NCBI GenBank assembly: GCA_000969725.1
Contig: JXSR01S074642.1
DNA: 25,534 bases
Source: Ophiothrix spiculata
Taxonomy: Eukaryota; Echinodermata; Ophiuroidea; Amphilepidida; Ophiotrichidae
Reading direction: 5' to 3' (one strand)
A program made the translations under genes and the position numbers. Shown one piece after another: positions 1-8,650 of the stretch; the stretch's first letter is position 1, and each line of letters starts with the position of its first letter. Under the pieces are notes generated by a model. The model worked only from the letters and a program-made list of their open reading frames with translations. It made no database searches and was not told where the DNA came from.

Positions 1-375
1 GGGCAGGGTCTCACTGGCAAAAGATGTCTGTCATGTGACCAATTCCAAGAATCAGATGCCTGTTGAAGACCATTGGTTCCAGTTTTAGATTTATTTAACA
101 GTCAGCATATTACTGTTGCAACAAAACTTGGGTAATAGGTGCAACCTGTGAACCCTCATTTGTTGACGAGTGACATAAAAAGGGCAAAGGTCATATCTGA
201 TCTCAACTCATGGCTTGACCAATACATTATCATTGGGCTTGTAGAATCCAAATTTATACAAAACGTGTAAGGAATATTGGTGTGACCAATGAATATTTGT
301 TCTGTAAACACTGTACAGCTTTTTTAATGTATACAGCCACAAAACTGCCAAGCATAAGTCATACTTGTGCAAAGA
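1..375. other. Probable intron sequence, no feature seen
   Basis: I find no exon, repeat ends or RNA-like fold here. It lies upstream of the last exon of the aminopeptidase gene on the same strand and is most simply intron of that gene; this is inferred from position only. Confidence 0.4.
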
Positions 376-400
376 CTAAGGCTGTGTTCACTCTGAGCCG

Positions 401-639
401 GTCATGACTATACTTTGATCAACACCAAATAGGCGGGCCTCTTCACATCGTGAATTGATACCGATAAGCGCGTGCGTAGCTGGACATAGCACAATTGCAG
501 AAGATGCAGCGCATGTTGCACGTGTGACTCGCGCATCAGTATCTACGGCGCACATGTAACTGGGATTATGTTTACTTGCGGATGAAGAAAAGCCTCATAA
601 TTCCCGCCTATTTAGTGTTGATCAAAGTATAGTCATGAC
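401..639. repeat. Inverted repeat nested inside the 376-1215 element
   Basis: Bases 401-437 and 603-639 are inverted copies of 37 nt with one mismatch; both begin GTCATGACTATACTTTGATC when read inward. The right side carries extra GTCATGAC units (about 648-667) followed by CCGGCTC, which mirrors GAGCCGG just left of 401. This suggests a smaller foldback element, or the sub-terminal repeats of the larger element. Confidence 0.75.
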
Positions 640-1146
640 TATTAAAATAGTCATGACTAGTCATGACCGGCTCTAGGGCGAGACAACTTGAGTAGTTGCA
701 TAGGTAAGCGCGGATATCCGGGCATTTTGTTTACATCCGTGACCTTTGTCCGATATAGCGCGGTGAAAACAATTGCCGACTTCCCATTGAACTCAATGGA
801 GAAAATGACGGCTCTCGGATATTTTGATTGATTATAGCAAATTTTCAAAATATTTCGATTCCAAAGTCATGTGAGATGTGTGGAATTCAAACCTCAACAA
901 GATGACAAACACCTCATCATTTCACAGATTTCCTTCTCGCTGAAAAAGGACGAAAATGAAGGAATACCTGGCTGAAGTATCAATTGTTTTCACCACGCAT
1001 GAAGTTCAACACACGGGTTATTTATACACCAATTTGCTGCTTTCAGCTATTCACACTGGGACACGAATTGTGCGTTAAAACTAGTGGGGCATCACTTTTG
1101 GTCAAGAACAAGACACTTTCTATAATTCTGTTCACACTGGGAATTT

Positions 1147-1167
1147 GCTCGTGAGCGGCTCACGAGC
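1147..1167. repeat. Perfect 10-bp hairpin with 1-nt loop
   Basis: GCTCGTGAGC, one base, then GCTCACGAGC. It is a perfect palindrome near the right end of the 376-1215 element and is probably one of its sub-terminal hairpins. It could also serve as a protein-binding palindrome; nothing here decides. Confidence 0.6.
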
Positions 1168-1488
1168 GAGAATATAGTCATGACCAAATTCTTCTTTATG
1201 TGAACAAGCCCTTAGTATTGTCAAGTTTTATTCTTGCTGATAATGATATGGCTCACATTTTGAGGTTAAAGGTCACAAAACCTTATTGCAGCAAAGACAA
1301 TATAAATTTTAAACGCATCGTGCTCACAGAGTGTACTTTGTGTCGTTGTTTGTTATTCACCGGATGTAACGTTTTCACCGCTGGGTTTGATTCCAAAATT
1401 TTGGTCTACCCAGAAGTCCTGTAGAAGTAGAACTTAATTATTAACTCATAATTATTTCTTTTCCCCCCATTTCTCATCAATTTCACAG

Positions 1489-1698
1489 ATTAAATGGCTA
1501 AACGATTACAATAAGAGGATCCGCAATGAGATGTATAAGTACCTAGGTAGCTCCACAACTCCGCAACGCAAATGGTTAGATCGCAGGACCAAGACAATCA
1601 AATACAAATTTAGCGTGTCTGGTGCAGAGGCTACTGTATCTAAGGCAACGGTTGCCATGGTGACCCTCATCAGTGTAATTCTAAGTGTACTTTTGTAG
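1489..1698 (+). CDS. XPNPEP2: Last coding exon of Xaa-Pro aminopeptidase 2-like protein (GPI-anchored aminopeptidase P)
   Basis: The exon follows a pyrimidine-rich tract and acceptor ending TTTCACAG (AG at 1487-1488) and reads in one frame for 69 codons to TAG at 1696-1698. It starts IKWLNDYNKRIRNEMY. This W-L-N-x-Y/H-x-R-hydrophobic-R motif is typical of the extreme C-terminal side of aminopeptidase P (M24 family, removing N-terminal residues before proline), after the metal-binding pita-bread domain, which must lie on upstream exons outside the window. The last residues (about 47-69) are small residues (SGAEA) followed by a hydrophobic tail ending VTLISVILSVLL with no charged cytosolic segment. 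That is the arrangement of a GPI-attachment signal and fits the membrane-bound XPNPEP2 branch rather than cytosolic XPNPEP1. The product would act on the outer cell surface. The family is recognised from memory of its C-terminal pattern, not by alignment. Confidence 0.75.
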   Translation: MKWLNDYNKRIRNEMYKYLGSSTTPQRKWLDRRTKTIKYKFSVSGAEATVSKATVAMVTLISVILSVLL

Positions 1699-1830
1699 AT
1701 GTTTTAGTTAAGATTTTATGTATTTCTGAGATTATGTGCAACTGATTTTTATTTACCAAATGAATTTTGAATGAAATGATTGTTTTGAATGAAATAGATA
1801 TTTTGTAGTTGTTTTATCTGATTCACATTG
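1699..1830 (+). other. Proximal 3' untranslated region of the aminopeptidase gene
   Basis: AT-rich sequence directly after the TAG. No AATAAA occurs close by; the first good AATAAA on this strand that I noticed is at 3139-3144. The 3' UTR may therefore be long and contain repeat insertions, or may end with a variant signal. The extent is a guess. Confidence 0.4.
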
Positions 1831-1836
1831 TTGTGA

Positions 1837-2054
1837 CAATGGGGAAATCTACATGGAACGCAGATCCAGATGCATGCGCATCTCTGAGATCCAGATCTGA
1901 GATCCACATCTCCAAAGACCGCTTATACTCATGTATGCAGAGTACTGTACAGCAGATCCAGATCTGACACCGATGTGGCCACAGTCTTCTGCAGAGCGGC
2001 TTACGGAGATATGCATTCATCTGGATTTGCAATCCTGTGTAGATTGCCCCAATG
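1837..2054. repeat. Imperfect 218-bp palindrome (foldback or MITE relic)
   Basis: The left end reads CAATGGGGAAATCTACA and the reverse complement of the right end reads CATTGGGGCAATCTACA. Inward, GCAGATCCAGATGCATGC on the left mirrors GCAAATCCAGATGAATGC on the right. The centre holds repeated AGATCCAGATCTGAGATCC-like units. The open frames on both strands here are by-products of the palindrome. I see no clear target duplication. Confidence 0.6.
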
Positions 2055-2207
2055 TTATAATTGTAGGTCATTTTCTTCATACCAAAGAAGAGATCATTTT
2101 GAATTATGATTCGCCAAATCTGGCCTGGATATATTGCACAATATCCTTTCCTTTAAGGTTTCTCATAAAACGCAACAATACTGAAGACGGGTCTCGACTC
2201 AAATTAA

Positions 2208-2486
2208 CTCTTTCGCTCCGGAATAAAATTATCAAAAAACGCTCTTTTTGGATGGAAAACCGCTCAGAGCGCCATTGGTGTATTCACTTATGTTGCTGTA
2301 GAGCGCCAGCCATATAGTTTTTGCCAAAATTGATGATGGCGCTAGATACCTCTTTGTGTCAGACAGTTATAGGCGAAGTTTCAATTTTTTTCGTTATTTT
2401 TACAGATATTTTTATAGTAACACCGGAAATGTATTTCGGCTAATCATACACGCTTTCGTGAGCCCCGGCTTTCCGGAGTGAAAGAA
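2208..2486. mobile_element. piggyBac-like MITE with TTAA target duplication
   Basis: TTAA at 2204-2207 and TTAA at 2487-2490 flank a 279-bp element. Its inverted ends are CTCTTTCGCTCCGGAA (left) and TTCTTTCACTCCGGAA (right, reverse complement), 14 of 16 identical. TTAA duplications with pyrimidine-rich ends are characteristic of piggyBac elements; Kolobok elements also use TTAA. No transposase is present, so it would have been moved in trans. Confidence 0.75.
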
Positions 2487-2490
2487 TTAA

Positions 2491-3482
2491 GGAACAGATG
2501 AGTAAATCACCGGCTAATGGTTAATGTATATGGCAACAAATTATCAAAATTTTGTTCACTAAATCCCTGTAAACACAAACAAAGAGTCGCCAGTACTTAG
2601 TGTCAATGAGTTTCCTGTATACACATTACATTCCATTGTTTTCAGGCGCTAAACTTTACTCAGGTTACACTCCATCTTAATTTGCCAATAGAGTACAGAT
2701 AGGGCAGATTTGGGCCGCATGGGACATATGGGAATTTTGAACATTCAGATTGTATCTTGGAGTTGTAAATGCCACCCTTGTATACTGTGATCATCAATAA
2801 TAGGTAGGAATTGTTAGGCTTTTCTTCTTCTTCTTCCAGACAAGTGCGAACTCACATGAGCGAGTACAAGGCGCACTGTGGTGTGGGCACGCGTCGAGGC
2901 GAAGTGACGCATGAATTTGAAGGCTGGTGCAAAATATGTACAAAGTGCGAGTAAAAAGTCCAGAATCATGGAGAGCTACCACCTACTTAACCTCAATGCA
3001 CTTCATCCGCAAATAAACATAATCCTACTTACATGCACGCCATAGATGCTAATGCGCGGGTCACACGTATGTTGTGCTGTGTTCAATTACGCACACGCTT
3101 ATCTTTATCAATTTATGATGTGAAAAGGCCTGATGCAGAATAAAGTCCCTGATTGTCCAAAAATCAAACTCCATTGTAGTCTGGCACTTAACATGGAGTA
3201 GATTGTATTGTTTGCAAGCTCATATATACATTTGTGATACAGTGTACAAGGTGTCCTAGATTTACTAATACTAAGAAAACTGTATTTTTACAAATGTAGT
3301 CGACACTTTTTAAATATTTTTCAATATCTGTATATAATTATAGTCATCACAGGAATTTTGAAATGAGTCTAATTCTTTGTACAAATCCTAGCTATGATGC
3401 ACCATAATAGTTTAATGAATTGGCCACATATTAAAGTATAAATTAATATCCCCAAGTCAAAGATATTTTTGAATACTATATA
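2491..3482. other. Unannotated intergenic or 3' UTR stretch
   Basis: I see no supported exon or paired repeat ends. It contains a short TTC run near 2821-2837 and an AATAAA at 3139-3144 that could be a distal polyadenylation signal for the upstream gene. The sequence near 2838-2960 is GC-richer than its surroundings but has no convincing splice borders. Confidence 0.35.
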
Positions 3483-3842
3483 GGTGACAAAAAGAAAACC
3501 CTGTTTTATCGGTCCAACCAATCCCAATTTTGCATTTTGAAAGACTTTTTAGTGTAGCCAAAACCACCCCAAATGTTGTATTTTTAAGGTGACTTTTTAG
3601 TTTAGCCAAAGTGAGGCAAAGTCGGCTGATTTTAAATAATTGATCAGTTTTAGTAAATTGTTAAGAAAATTTGTTTATAAAAGTCTTCTGTTTCTCCCAA
3701 TTTGTCTTAATTTTGGGGCATTTTCAGCCAATCAGCACTTGAAAGCAAAAAAATAATTAAAAAGAAAAACATTTGCCTACCCACTAACCTTAGTTGAAAG
3801 GTCTGCCCTTAAAACAGTGTTTCCTTTTTGCATTTTTTCACC
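3483..3842. mobile_element. MITE with GGTGA ends (family shared with 4798-5096)
   Basis: The left end GGTGACAAAAAGAAAACC followed by CTGTTTTA is mirrored on the right by the reverse complement GGTGAAAAAATGCAAAAAGG followed by a CTGTTTTA. Near the right end, reading inward, GGGCAGACCTTTCAACTA closely matches GGGCTGACCTTTCAAGTA in the element at 4798, so both belong to one family. No coding capacity and no clear target duplication. Confidence 0.6.
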
Positions 3843-4264
3843 TCAAGTACTAAATTGATCATGATATTTGATTATGTTCATAGTGAAATAAATTTTTCTA
3901 TACATTTTACATGTTTGCCTAATTTATAAAATACAGCAATACCAATTTTTATAGTGTGTATATATCCAAGATTTTTATGAATCATGAATATGTAATGAAG
4001 TGATGCCATATATGTATATATTGTTCTGATCATGTTTTTATTTATGATAATGATACCAAATACAAAGTAGTGTGTTTGCCAAATTTTAGAAAGACGAGAG
4101 TTGTATGTATATATACGATCTGATCAATTTTGTAATTTATGGCAATTATATCGATATCAAAATACAAATTAGTACTGATGTGTGATCTATATTTTGGAAC
4201 AAATGATTTGTTAAACAAGATATGCAAATGATGTATGTCAACCAAGGATTGATAAATATGCCTA

Positions 4265-4592
4265 CCGTAATTTCCGGCCTTTAGTCCGCGGCTTATCTTG
4301 TGTTTTATTGACAAAAAATTATCAGTGCGGATTATGAACCAGTGTGTATAATTTTCGTTGTTGTGCAAGGTCTGTAAGTATGATTTTCATGCATTCCACG
4401 CCGGCTATGTGTATGCACGTGGTACCGTATATTGGGTTCCGTATTTCAGGGCTGGCGACTGGTAACAATTCCAGAAGATAGCCCGCAGGTAATACGAAGG
4501 TGCGTATAATAAGGTGGAAGGGGATTTTGATTCTAACTATTTTGAGCAGTTGCGGATTATACGCCGAGTGGATTATCCGACGGAAATTACGG
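4265..4592. mobile_element. Tc1/mariner-type MITE with TA target duplication
   Basis: TA at 4263-4264 and 4593-4594 flank a 328-bp element with inverted ends CCGTAATTTCCGGCC and CCGTAATTTCCGTCG, identical over the first 12 bases. Several sub-terminal GCGGATTAT-like motifs recur in both orientations. TA duplication and short ends of the CCGTA type fit non-autonomous Tc1/mariner-like elements. There is no transposase; the minus-strand open frames over it are fortuitous. Confidence 0.7.
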
Positions 4593-4597
4593 TAATA

Positions 4598-4719
4598 GGC
4601 AAAATTTAAATTAATTGGACAATGTATACAAAAATCCAGGGTAGGGGTTGCATTTAAAAACAATGGTGCCCTGCACTCTGGATTTTTGTTAAAATTGTCC
4701 AATAAATTATTGTTTGGCC
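4598..4719. mobile_element. 122-bp foldback MITE, TA-flanked
   Basis: It begins GGCAAAATTTAAATTAATTG and ends with the inverted equivalent. The arms are roughly 42 nt, with the shared inner block ACAAAAATCCAG. TA at 4596-4597 and 4720-4721 may be its target duplication. It starts 3 bp after the TA copy of the preceding element, so two insertions lie essentially end to end. The RNA would fold into a strong hairpin. Confidence 0.65.
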
Positions 4720-4797
4720 TATAGGTAGTTGAGTTCAATATTGGATTTGTAGTCTTAAGTGTGAGAGTTAAATAGAATTAGATGTGTATGTAACTTA

Positions 4798-5096
4798 GGC
4801 GACAAAAAAAACTGTTTTACAGGCGGGCTGACCTTTCAAGTAGGGTTGGTCGGGTAGGTGAATTTTTTTCTAAAACAATTTTTGCCCAAAAAAAAACCAA
4901 CAATCAGGGAAAAAAAAATTACAAAGAAATTTTCTTTTAAAAAATTTAGCCAAAATTTATCAATTTTTTTTCCAAAAAAACGGCTGATTACACAAGATTT
5001 TGGCAAAATTAAAAAAAAAATTCTTCCAAATCAAATTTCGGTTGGTTGGGCCTGTAAAACAGTTTTTCAGGGTTTTTTTTTTGGGGGGGGGTCGCC
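4798..5096. mobile_element. MITE with GGCGAC ends (family shared with 3483-3842)
   Basis: The left end is GGCGAC, then an A-run, then ACTGTTTTACAGGC. The right end read inward is GGCGAC, a C-run, an A-run, then ACTGTTTTACAGGC. Within the left arm GGGCTGACCTTTCAAG matches the right side of the 3483-3842 element. Homopolymer runs (A up to 9, G 9) make the exact sequence prone to error. No coding function; the long lysine- and phenylalanine-rich frames are the A/T runs. Confidence 0.6.
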
Positions 5097-5214
5097 ATAT
5101 CAATACTTGATGATTGCAGACAGCGCATGTGAGTGCAAGAAAGTCGTATCTGCAATAGCTGCCGTTTGTCATAAATTTGGATTCCACACTGTCTATAATA
5201 ATCTCCAGTCTTGG

Positions 5215-5283
5215 GTCAGTGGTTCGTGAAATGGTTCTTCAGGTGAAAATGTTACCTGAAGAATCATTTCAAGAGCCACTGAC
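5215..5283 (+). ncRNA. microRNA-precursor-like hairpin (candidate)
   Basis: Bases 5215-5244 pair with 5254-5283 around the 9-nt loop GAAAATGTT. Of 30 positions, 27 are Watson-Crick, two are G-U wobbles (5223 with 5275; 5234 with 5264) and one is a G/A mismatch (5226 with 5272). The stem continues more loosely a few pairs outward. Arm length, loop size and near-complete pairing fit a microRNA precursor. Possible mature strands start near 5226 on the 5' arm (TGAAATGGTTCTTCAGGT) or near 5254 on the 3' arm (ACCTGAAGAATCATTTCA). I do not recognise either as a known family. The strand is assumed; the opposite transcript would also fold. A short foldback transposon relic is the alternative. Confidence 0.5.
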
Positions 5284-5510
5284 ATATGAGGGATTTTCAC
5301 ATTCTAGTGATAAGGTGTTAAATAAAAGTAACATATGGCAGCCACTGCAGATATTACTTTTTTGCACTCACATGACGATATCATCCCATATGACTCCCTA
5401 ATGAAGCGCAGTTGAGCCTAATATTTTGAAAGTCATTGCGAGACCAATTATTATAAATATTGGGTGTTAATCGTTCATTTGTATTTTTATCATGGTTAGG
5501 ATCTGATATA

Positions 5511-5706
5511 CACTGCAGCCGGAAAGTATTTCAACATTTTTGCAGTTATGATAGGTCATATATTTCAGGAAGCATGAATTGATTCATTTTGAATAAATAA
5601 GGTACCTAAACAAACAAGATTTTATGATTAACCTAGGACTTTTAAGTGTCAAAATGGTCGATTTTGTATAACGTTTTCTCTGCGGAAATACTTTCCGGCG
5701 GCAGTG
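5511..5706. mobile_element. 196-bp MITE with CACTGC ends (family shared with 13858-14343)
   Basis: The ends CACTGCAGCCGGAAAGTATT and CACTGCCGCCGGAAAGTATT are inverted and almost identical (21 of 22 counting two more bases). The left flank is TA and the right flank has TA two bases off. The interior GAATAAATAAGGTACCT and GCGGAAATACTTT align with GAATAGATAAGTTACCT and GCTGAAATACTTT in the longer element at 13858. This copy is an internally deleted family member or the shorter form. Mariner-like by its TA preference; no coding capacity. Confidence 0.65.
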
Positions 5707-5827
5707 TGTATTATATTAATGATTGGTGATATTTTACATATTTTGAAATTCAGAATACATAATAGTTTAGTGTGTATAAGATTGTTTCGGGAATGATATA
5801 TCCTGCTAAGGTCAACTTACGAAACTC

Positions 5828-6117
5828 CCGGGGATAATGTTGCATAGCGTGACAAAGAAACAGGTGAATTAGGGTTGTTTTTGAGGATTTAAGGGTGTAT
5901 CAGGTGACTCCGTTTAGGGTATCAAAAACAGCAATTTTCAAGAATTAGGTATTTTTACAAACCCTAGTGTGAAAACAGTTTCGATAAAATCCCGATTTAG
6001 GACGTGAATAGGGGAAAAAGGTATATTTTGGCTTCAGAACCCTCCACCCTTTAGAGGGTGTTTTGAAAAACTGTGGTCACGCTATGCCTGCAACATTATA
6101 CTTGAGTAGCCCTGGGC
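5828..6117. mobile_element. MITE with ATAATGTTGCA...TAGCGTGAC ends
   Basis: ATAATGTTGCATAGCGTGAC (5834-5853) is mirrored by the reverse complement of 6076-6099, which reads ATAATGTTGCAGG then CATAGCGTGAC, a 4-nt insertion in one arm. The CCCGGGG/CCCTGGG sequences just outside may belong to the ends. Boundaries are uncertain and there is no clear target duplication. Confidence 0.55.
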
Positions 6118-6413
6118 AAACTCAGTGGAATGTACTTTATATTGAAATCAATGTGTGTGCTCTATACCAAATAAGTGTCATTATACCACATATCTCATAA
6201 TAACTGGCATATTTTCACCGCTAAGGGATATTTATAAGATTGGTGTATTGGGTTCCTATTCAAAAGTTCACTGTATTTTATTGAGCTATGTGTTTTGTGA
6301 GGACAATAATCGACTATTGCCCTGGTAAAAAAGTAAATGGTACAGCTATTTCATGGCATGTGGTTGACTTTTAAAAACTGGATGGCAAGAATATGTATTT
6401 ATGAGATTTTTAA
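6118..6413. other. Unannotated stretch with one dispersed motif
   Basis: No exon seen. A segment near 6196-6236 (GGCATATTTTC, then GGGATAT) resembles two segments near 21206 and 21355, suggesting relics of one repeat family. Confidence 0.3.
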
Positions 6414-6416
6414 TAA

Positions 6417-6804
6417 GGCAAAAAAAAAAGTTGTTTGGTTGTCCTCGACCGACCGACCCATTTTTCGAAACTGGAAAAAAGTTTTTACTGTACAAAAGTA
6501 TACCGCGCCTAATTTTCAGATTTCCCAAAAAAGTTTTTTTTTTCTTTGAGAATTTTGATTTTTTTGAAAATATTTTTAAGTTGTTGTTTTCATTTTGATT
6601 CCATTTTAATACTGTTTTTAAACTTGAATAAAGAGATTTTCGGTACAGTAGACTTATTTGCATCTTTATAGAGGTCATAATTTGGTGTAACTTTGACTTC
6701 CATTTGAAAAAAAAAATCTTTAAAAAAAAAGAAAAAAATCCGCCCGCCCGCACTGGCTCAAAAAAAGTTGTGGAGGACATCCAAACAATTTATATTTTTT
6801 GGCC
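6417..6804. mobile_element. TAA-flanked MITE, poly-A-start TIR family (copy 1)
   Basis: TAA at 6414-6416 and TAA at 6805-6807 flank an element starting GGCAAAAAAAAAAGTTGTTTGG. Its right end, reverse complemented, reads GGCCAAAAAATATAAATTGTTTGG, and GTCCTC follows in both arms. A second copy lies at 12257-12632, flanked by TTA. A TWA target duplication fits the PIF/Harbinger group. The interior is nearly all homopolymer A/T runs plus CGACCGACCGACCC and CCGCCCGCCCGC blocks. No coding capacity. Confidence 0.7.
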
Positions 6805-6886
6805 TAACCTATATGGTTGAGTTGCCTATCTCGCTTGCAACATGTACCTGATATGACTTGTACTAGTGCCCTCGTTCCTGTTACAG

Positions 6887-6933
6887 CAGCAACTCCTCAC
6901 TCAGCATGAATCTCATGACAGCATCTGAGTCCT
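6887..6933 (+). CDS. Possible 47-nt internal exon, protein unknown (weak)
   Basis: A good acceptor context, CTCGTTCCTGTTACAG, precedes it; a second AG three bases later makes a NAGNAG acceptor. A donor CCT|GTAAGC follows. Only the frame with one leading base stays open and would give SNSSLSMNLMTASES. Joined directly to the exon at 8563 this phase would create a TGA, so either it belongs elsewhere or it is not an exon. In frame 0 it would read QQLLTQHESHDSI and stop, so a terminal exon is a further possibility. Confidence 0.2.
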
Positions 6934-7303
6934 GTAAGCATCAAGACATTGTGCAATGCTTTGTGTTCAGGGTTGCACCTGTAATATGTGGTTTACATAT
7001 TGGGATTAAGTGCCATTAATGACATCACCTTGAATAATATCAGGATTTAAGGCCTACAAATATAATTAATTATTGTCTATATATAATATGCTGATGAAAA
7101 TCGGGATTGAAAACTTTTTATGTTACTGTAAATTTTGTGTGTAATATAGTATAATGGGTCAACACTTGATGGCCAAATTTATTGTTTAATTAGGTATTTT
7201 TTTGTACAATTGTTTAGGGACACATTATCAATTTAGACCCAAGCAACTCACCTGAGCCAAACAAGGACGAGAGGAGCTACTTAATCCGAGCCAATTCTAT
7301 ACG
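6934..7303. other. Unannotated AT-rich stretch
   Basis: I see no exon, repeat ends or strong fold between the weak exon candidate and the long palindrome. Likely intron or intergenic. Confidence 0.3.
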
Positions 7304-8009
7304 TAAGGGCACAGTTAACCCCTCATTTTCTGAAATATTGTACGCTTTGTAACTCAGCAACCAATAAGTAAACCCACATAAAAGTATACATTTCTAGATG
7401 TGGATTTTCATGTAGAAGATGAAAAAGAGGTCAGTTTTGAGCCAAAATGTACCATTTTGGACCAAGGTCCAAAAAAACCTTATTCTTTGACCACTATATT
7501 TGTAAACAACCTAACTAAATTTAGGAAAAATAAAAGTTGGACCTCAAATGCTTTTTAGAATCTAGAAACACATGTCTAGGAACGCATTTCTCAAATTTTT
7601 GATTTTTGACTCACTTTTTGAAATATTGCCGAAAATAGGTCCAAAATAGGCCTAAAATGATTGTTTTGTCATTTTAGGCCTATTTTTGGCAATGATTTAA
7701 AAAAGTAAGTCAAAAATCAAAAATTTAAGAAATGCGTTCCTAGACTTGTGTTTCTAGATTCTAAAAAGCATTCGAGGTCCAACTTTTAATTTTTCTAAAT
7801 TAAGTTAGGTTGTTTACAAAATAGTGGTCCAAGAACAAGGGTTTTTTGGACCTTGGACCATCGTACATTTTGGTCCAAACTGACCTCACTATCATCTTCT
7901 ACATGAAAATCCACATCTAGAAATTTATACTTTTATATGGATTTACTTATAATTGCTGAGTTACAAAGCATACAATATTTCAGAAAATGAGGGGTTAACT
8001 GTGCCCTTA
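7304..8009. repeat. 706-bp near-perfect long inverted repeat (foldback element)
   Basis: Arms 7304-7660 and 7669-8009 are inverted copies separated by the 8-nt spacer TTGTTTTG. The outer ends read TAAGGGCACAGTTAACCCC inward on both sides. Similarity continues with only scattered differences to GGCCTAAAATGA at the centre. Terminal TA dinucleotides (7304-7305 and 8008-8009) could be a TA target duplication around AGGGCACAG ends, making this a large mariner-type foldback. If transcribed, it would form a double strand of about 340 bp, a possible Dicer or ADAR substrate. No coding frame. Confidence 0.85.
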
Positions 8010-8562
8010 AACCTAACAATCATTTTTGATTGATTGTTAAGTACCTACTGATAATTATTATTGACCATTATATTACTTGATTTTGCCATAAATTATTGAA
8101 ATGCGAAGGCAGGACGAGAAACTACTTTATTTAATGGCTAGGGCATTCGCTTGTCTCTAAATTGATTATGTCCCTTAGGGATGGGAGGTTCTAGAAAACA
8201 TATCATAATACATTGGCCTTTAGTATTTGAAAACCAAACTTGTGCCTCTTTGTGCCTGAATGGTAAGTTTAAGACTGCAAAATGTTTTTCTTATAATTTT
8301 ATATAATAAATTGATCATTTTTTAGCTAATTTGTTGGGATTTTATAGATGTAAAAACACAAGTGTTGTCGGTTATTGTGTATTATATGTGTGTAGTGTTT
8401 TGGTGCTTCTTTTTCAAAGAAGTATTGGTGCCTGTTATGCTTTTGGAATCTTACCAGTACTGTTGAAATTAGTAAATATTTGATATGGGTAATTACCAAG
8501 GAATTTAAAAGGAGAAATCTTGGCATGCATGTATCTGAGTTTCGTTTTTTCGATTCATTCAG
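8010..8562. other. Probable intron upstream of the exon at 8563
   Basis: AT-rich with no repeat ends I can pair. Its last bases form a good acceptor tract (TTTCGTTTTTTCGATTCATT then CAG). Confidence 0.35.
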
Positions 8563-8650
8563 GAAAGCCATATGCAGCATGTGCACTTTATTTGGGTGCC
8601 AATAATGTTCCCCTTTCCAGCATTGTCTATTGTGACAAGCTCCAAGATAG
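8563..8650 (+). CDS. Internal exon of an unrecognised host gene
   Basis: An 88-nt segment between a strong acceptor (pyrimidine tract ending ATTCAG at 8562) and a consensus-like donor AG|GTATGT at 8650/8651. The open frame has two leading and two trailing partial-codon bases and encodes KPYAACALYLGANNVPLSS, then IVYCDKLQD. The composition is that of a folded helical protein, and GC is higher than in the flanks. I do not recognise the family. Helical-repeat proteins carry similar A-x-x-LYLGA patterns, but that is not an assignment. The next exon must start with one base to complete its codon; neither 13602 nor 14616 does, so intervening exons are unseen, possibly within the N gap. Confidence 0.5.

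Larger units (their letters stand above)
376..1215. mobile_element. Non-autonomous DNA element with GTTCAC-type inverted ends
   Basis: The left end reads CTAAGGCTGTGTTCAC. The reverse complement of the right end reads CTAAGGGCTTGTTCAC. Further in, both ends share GGTCATGACTATA in inverted orientation. Ends of the GGGCTTGTTCACA type next to a TWA trinucleotide are typical of PIF/Harbinger-like MITEs. However, the flanking triplets here are TAA on the left and TTA on the right, so they do not form a proper direct target duplication. It contains two inner palindromes (401-639 and 1147-1167) and no coding capacity. It lies in the presumed last intron of the aminopeptidase gene. Confidence 0.6.

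Noticed and set aside
1931-2317. A 128-codon + strand open frame
   Set aside because: Runs from the palindrome at 1837-2054 into the piggyBac-like MITE; no recognisable domain.
3139-3144. AATAAA as the polyadenylation signal of the aminopeptidase gene
   Set aside because: It lies more than 1.4 kb after the stop codon with a MITE between; possible but not supportable without transcript data.
4042-4738. Overlapping minus-strand open frames of 108 and 138 codons
   Set aside because: Cover the TA-flanked MITE and the foldback; no motifs.
4858-5229. A 123-codon + strand open frame
   Set aside because: Mostly lysine/phenylalanine codons from A/T runs of the MITE at 4798-5096, ending within the hairpin arm; no motif and no promoter or splice support.
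6346-6780. A 144-codon minus-strand open frame
   Set aside because: Almost exactly covers the poly-A/T MITE at 6417-6804; composition is homopolymer-driven.
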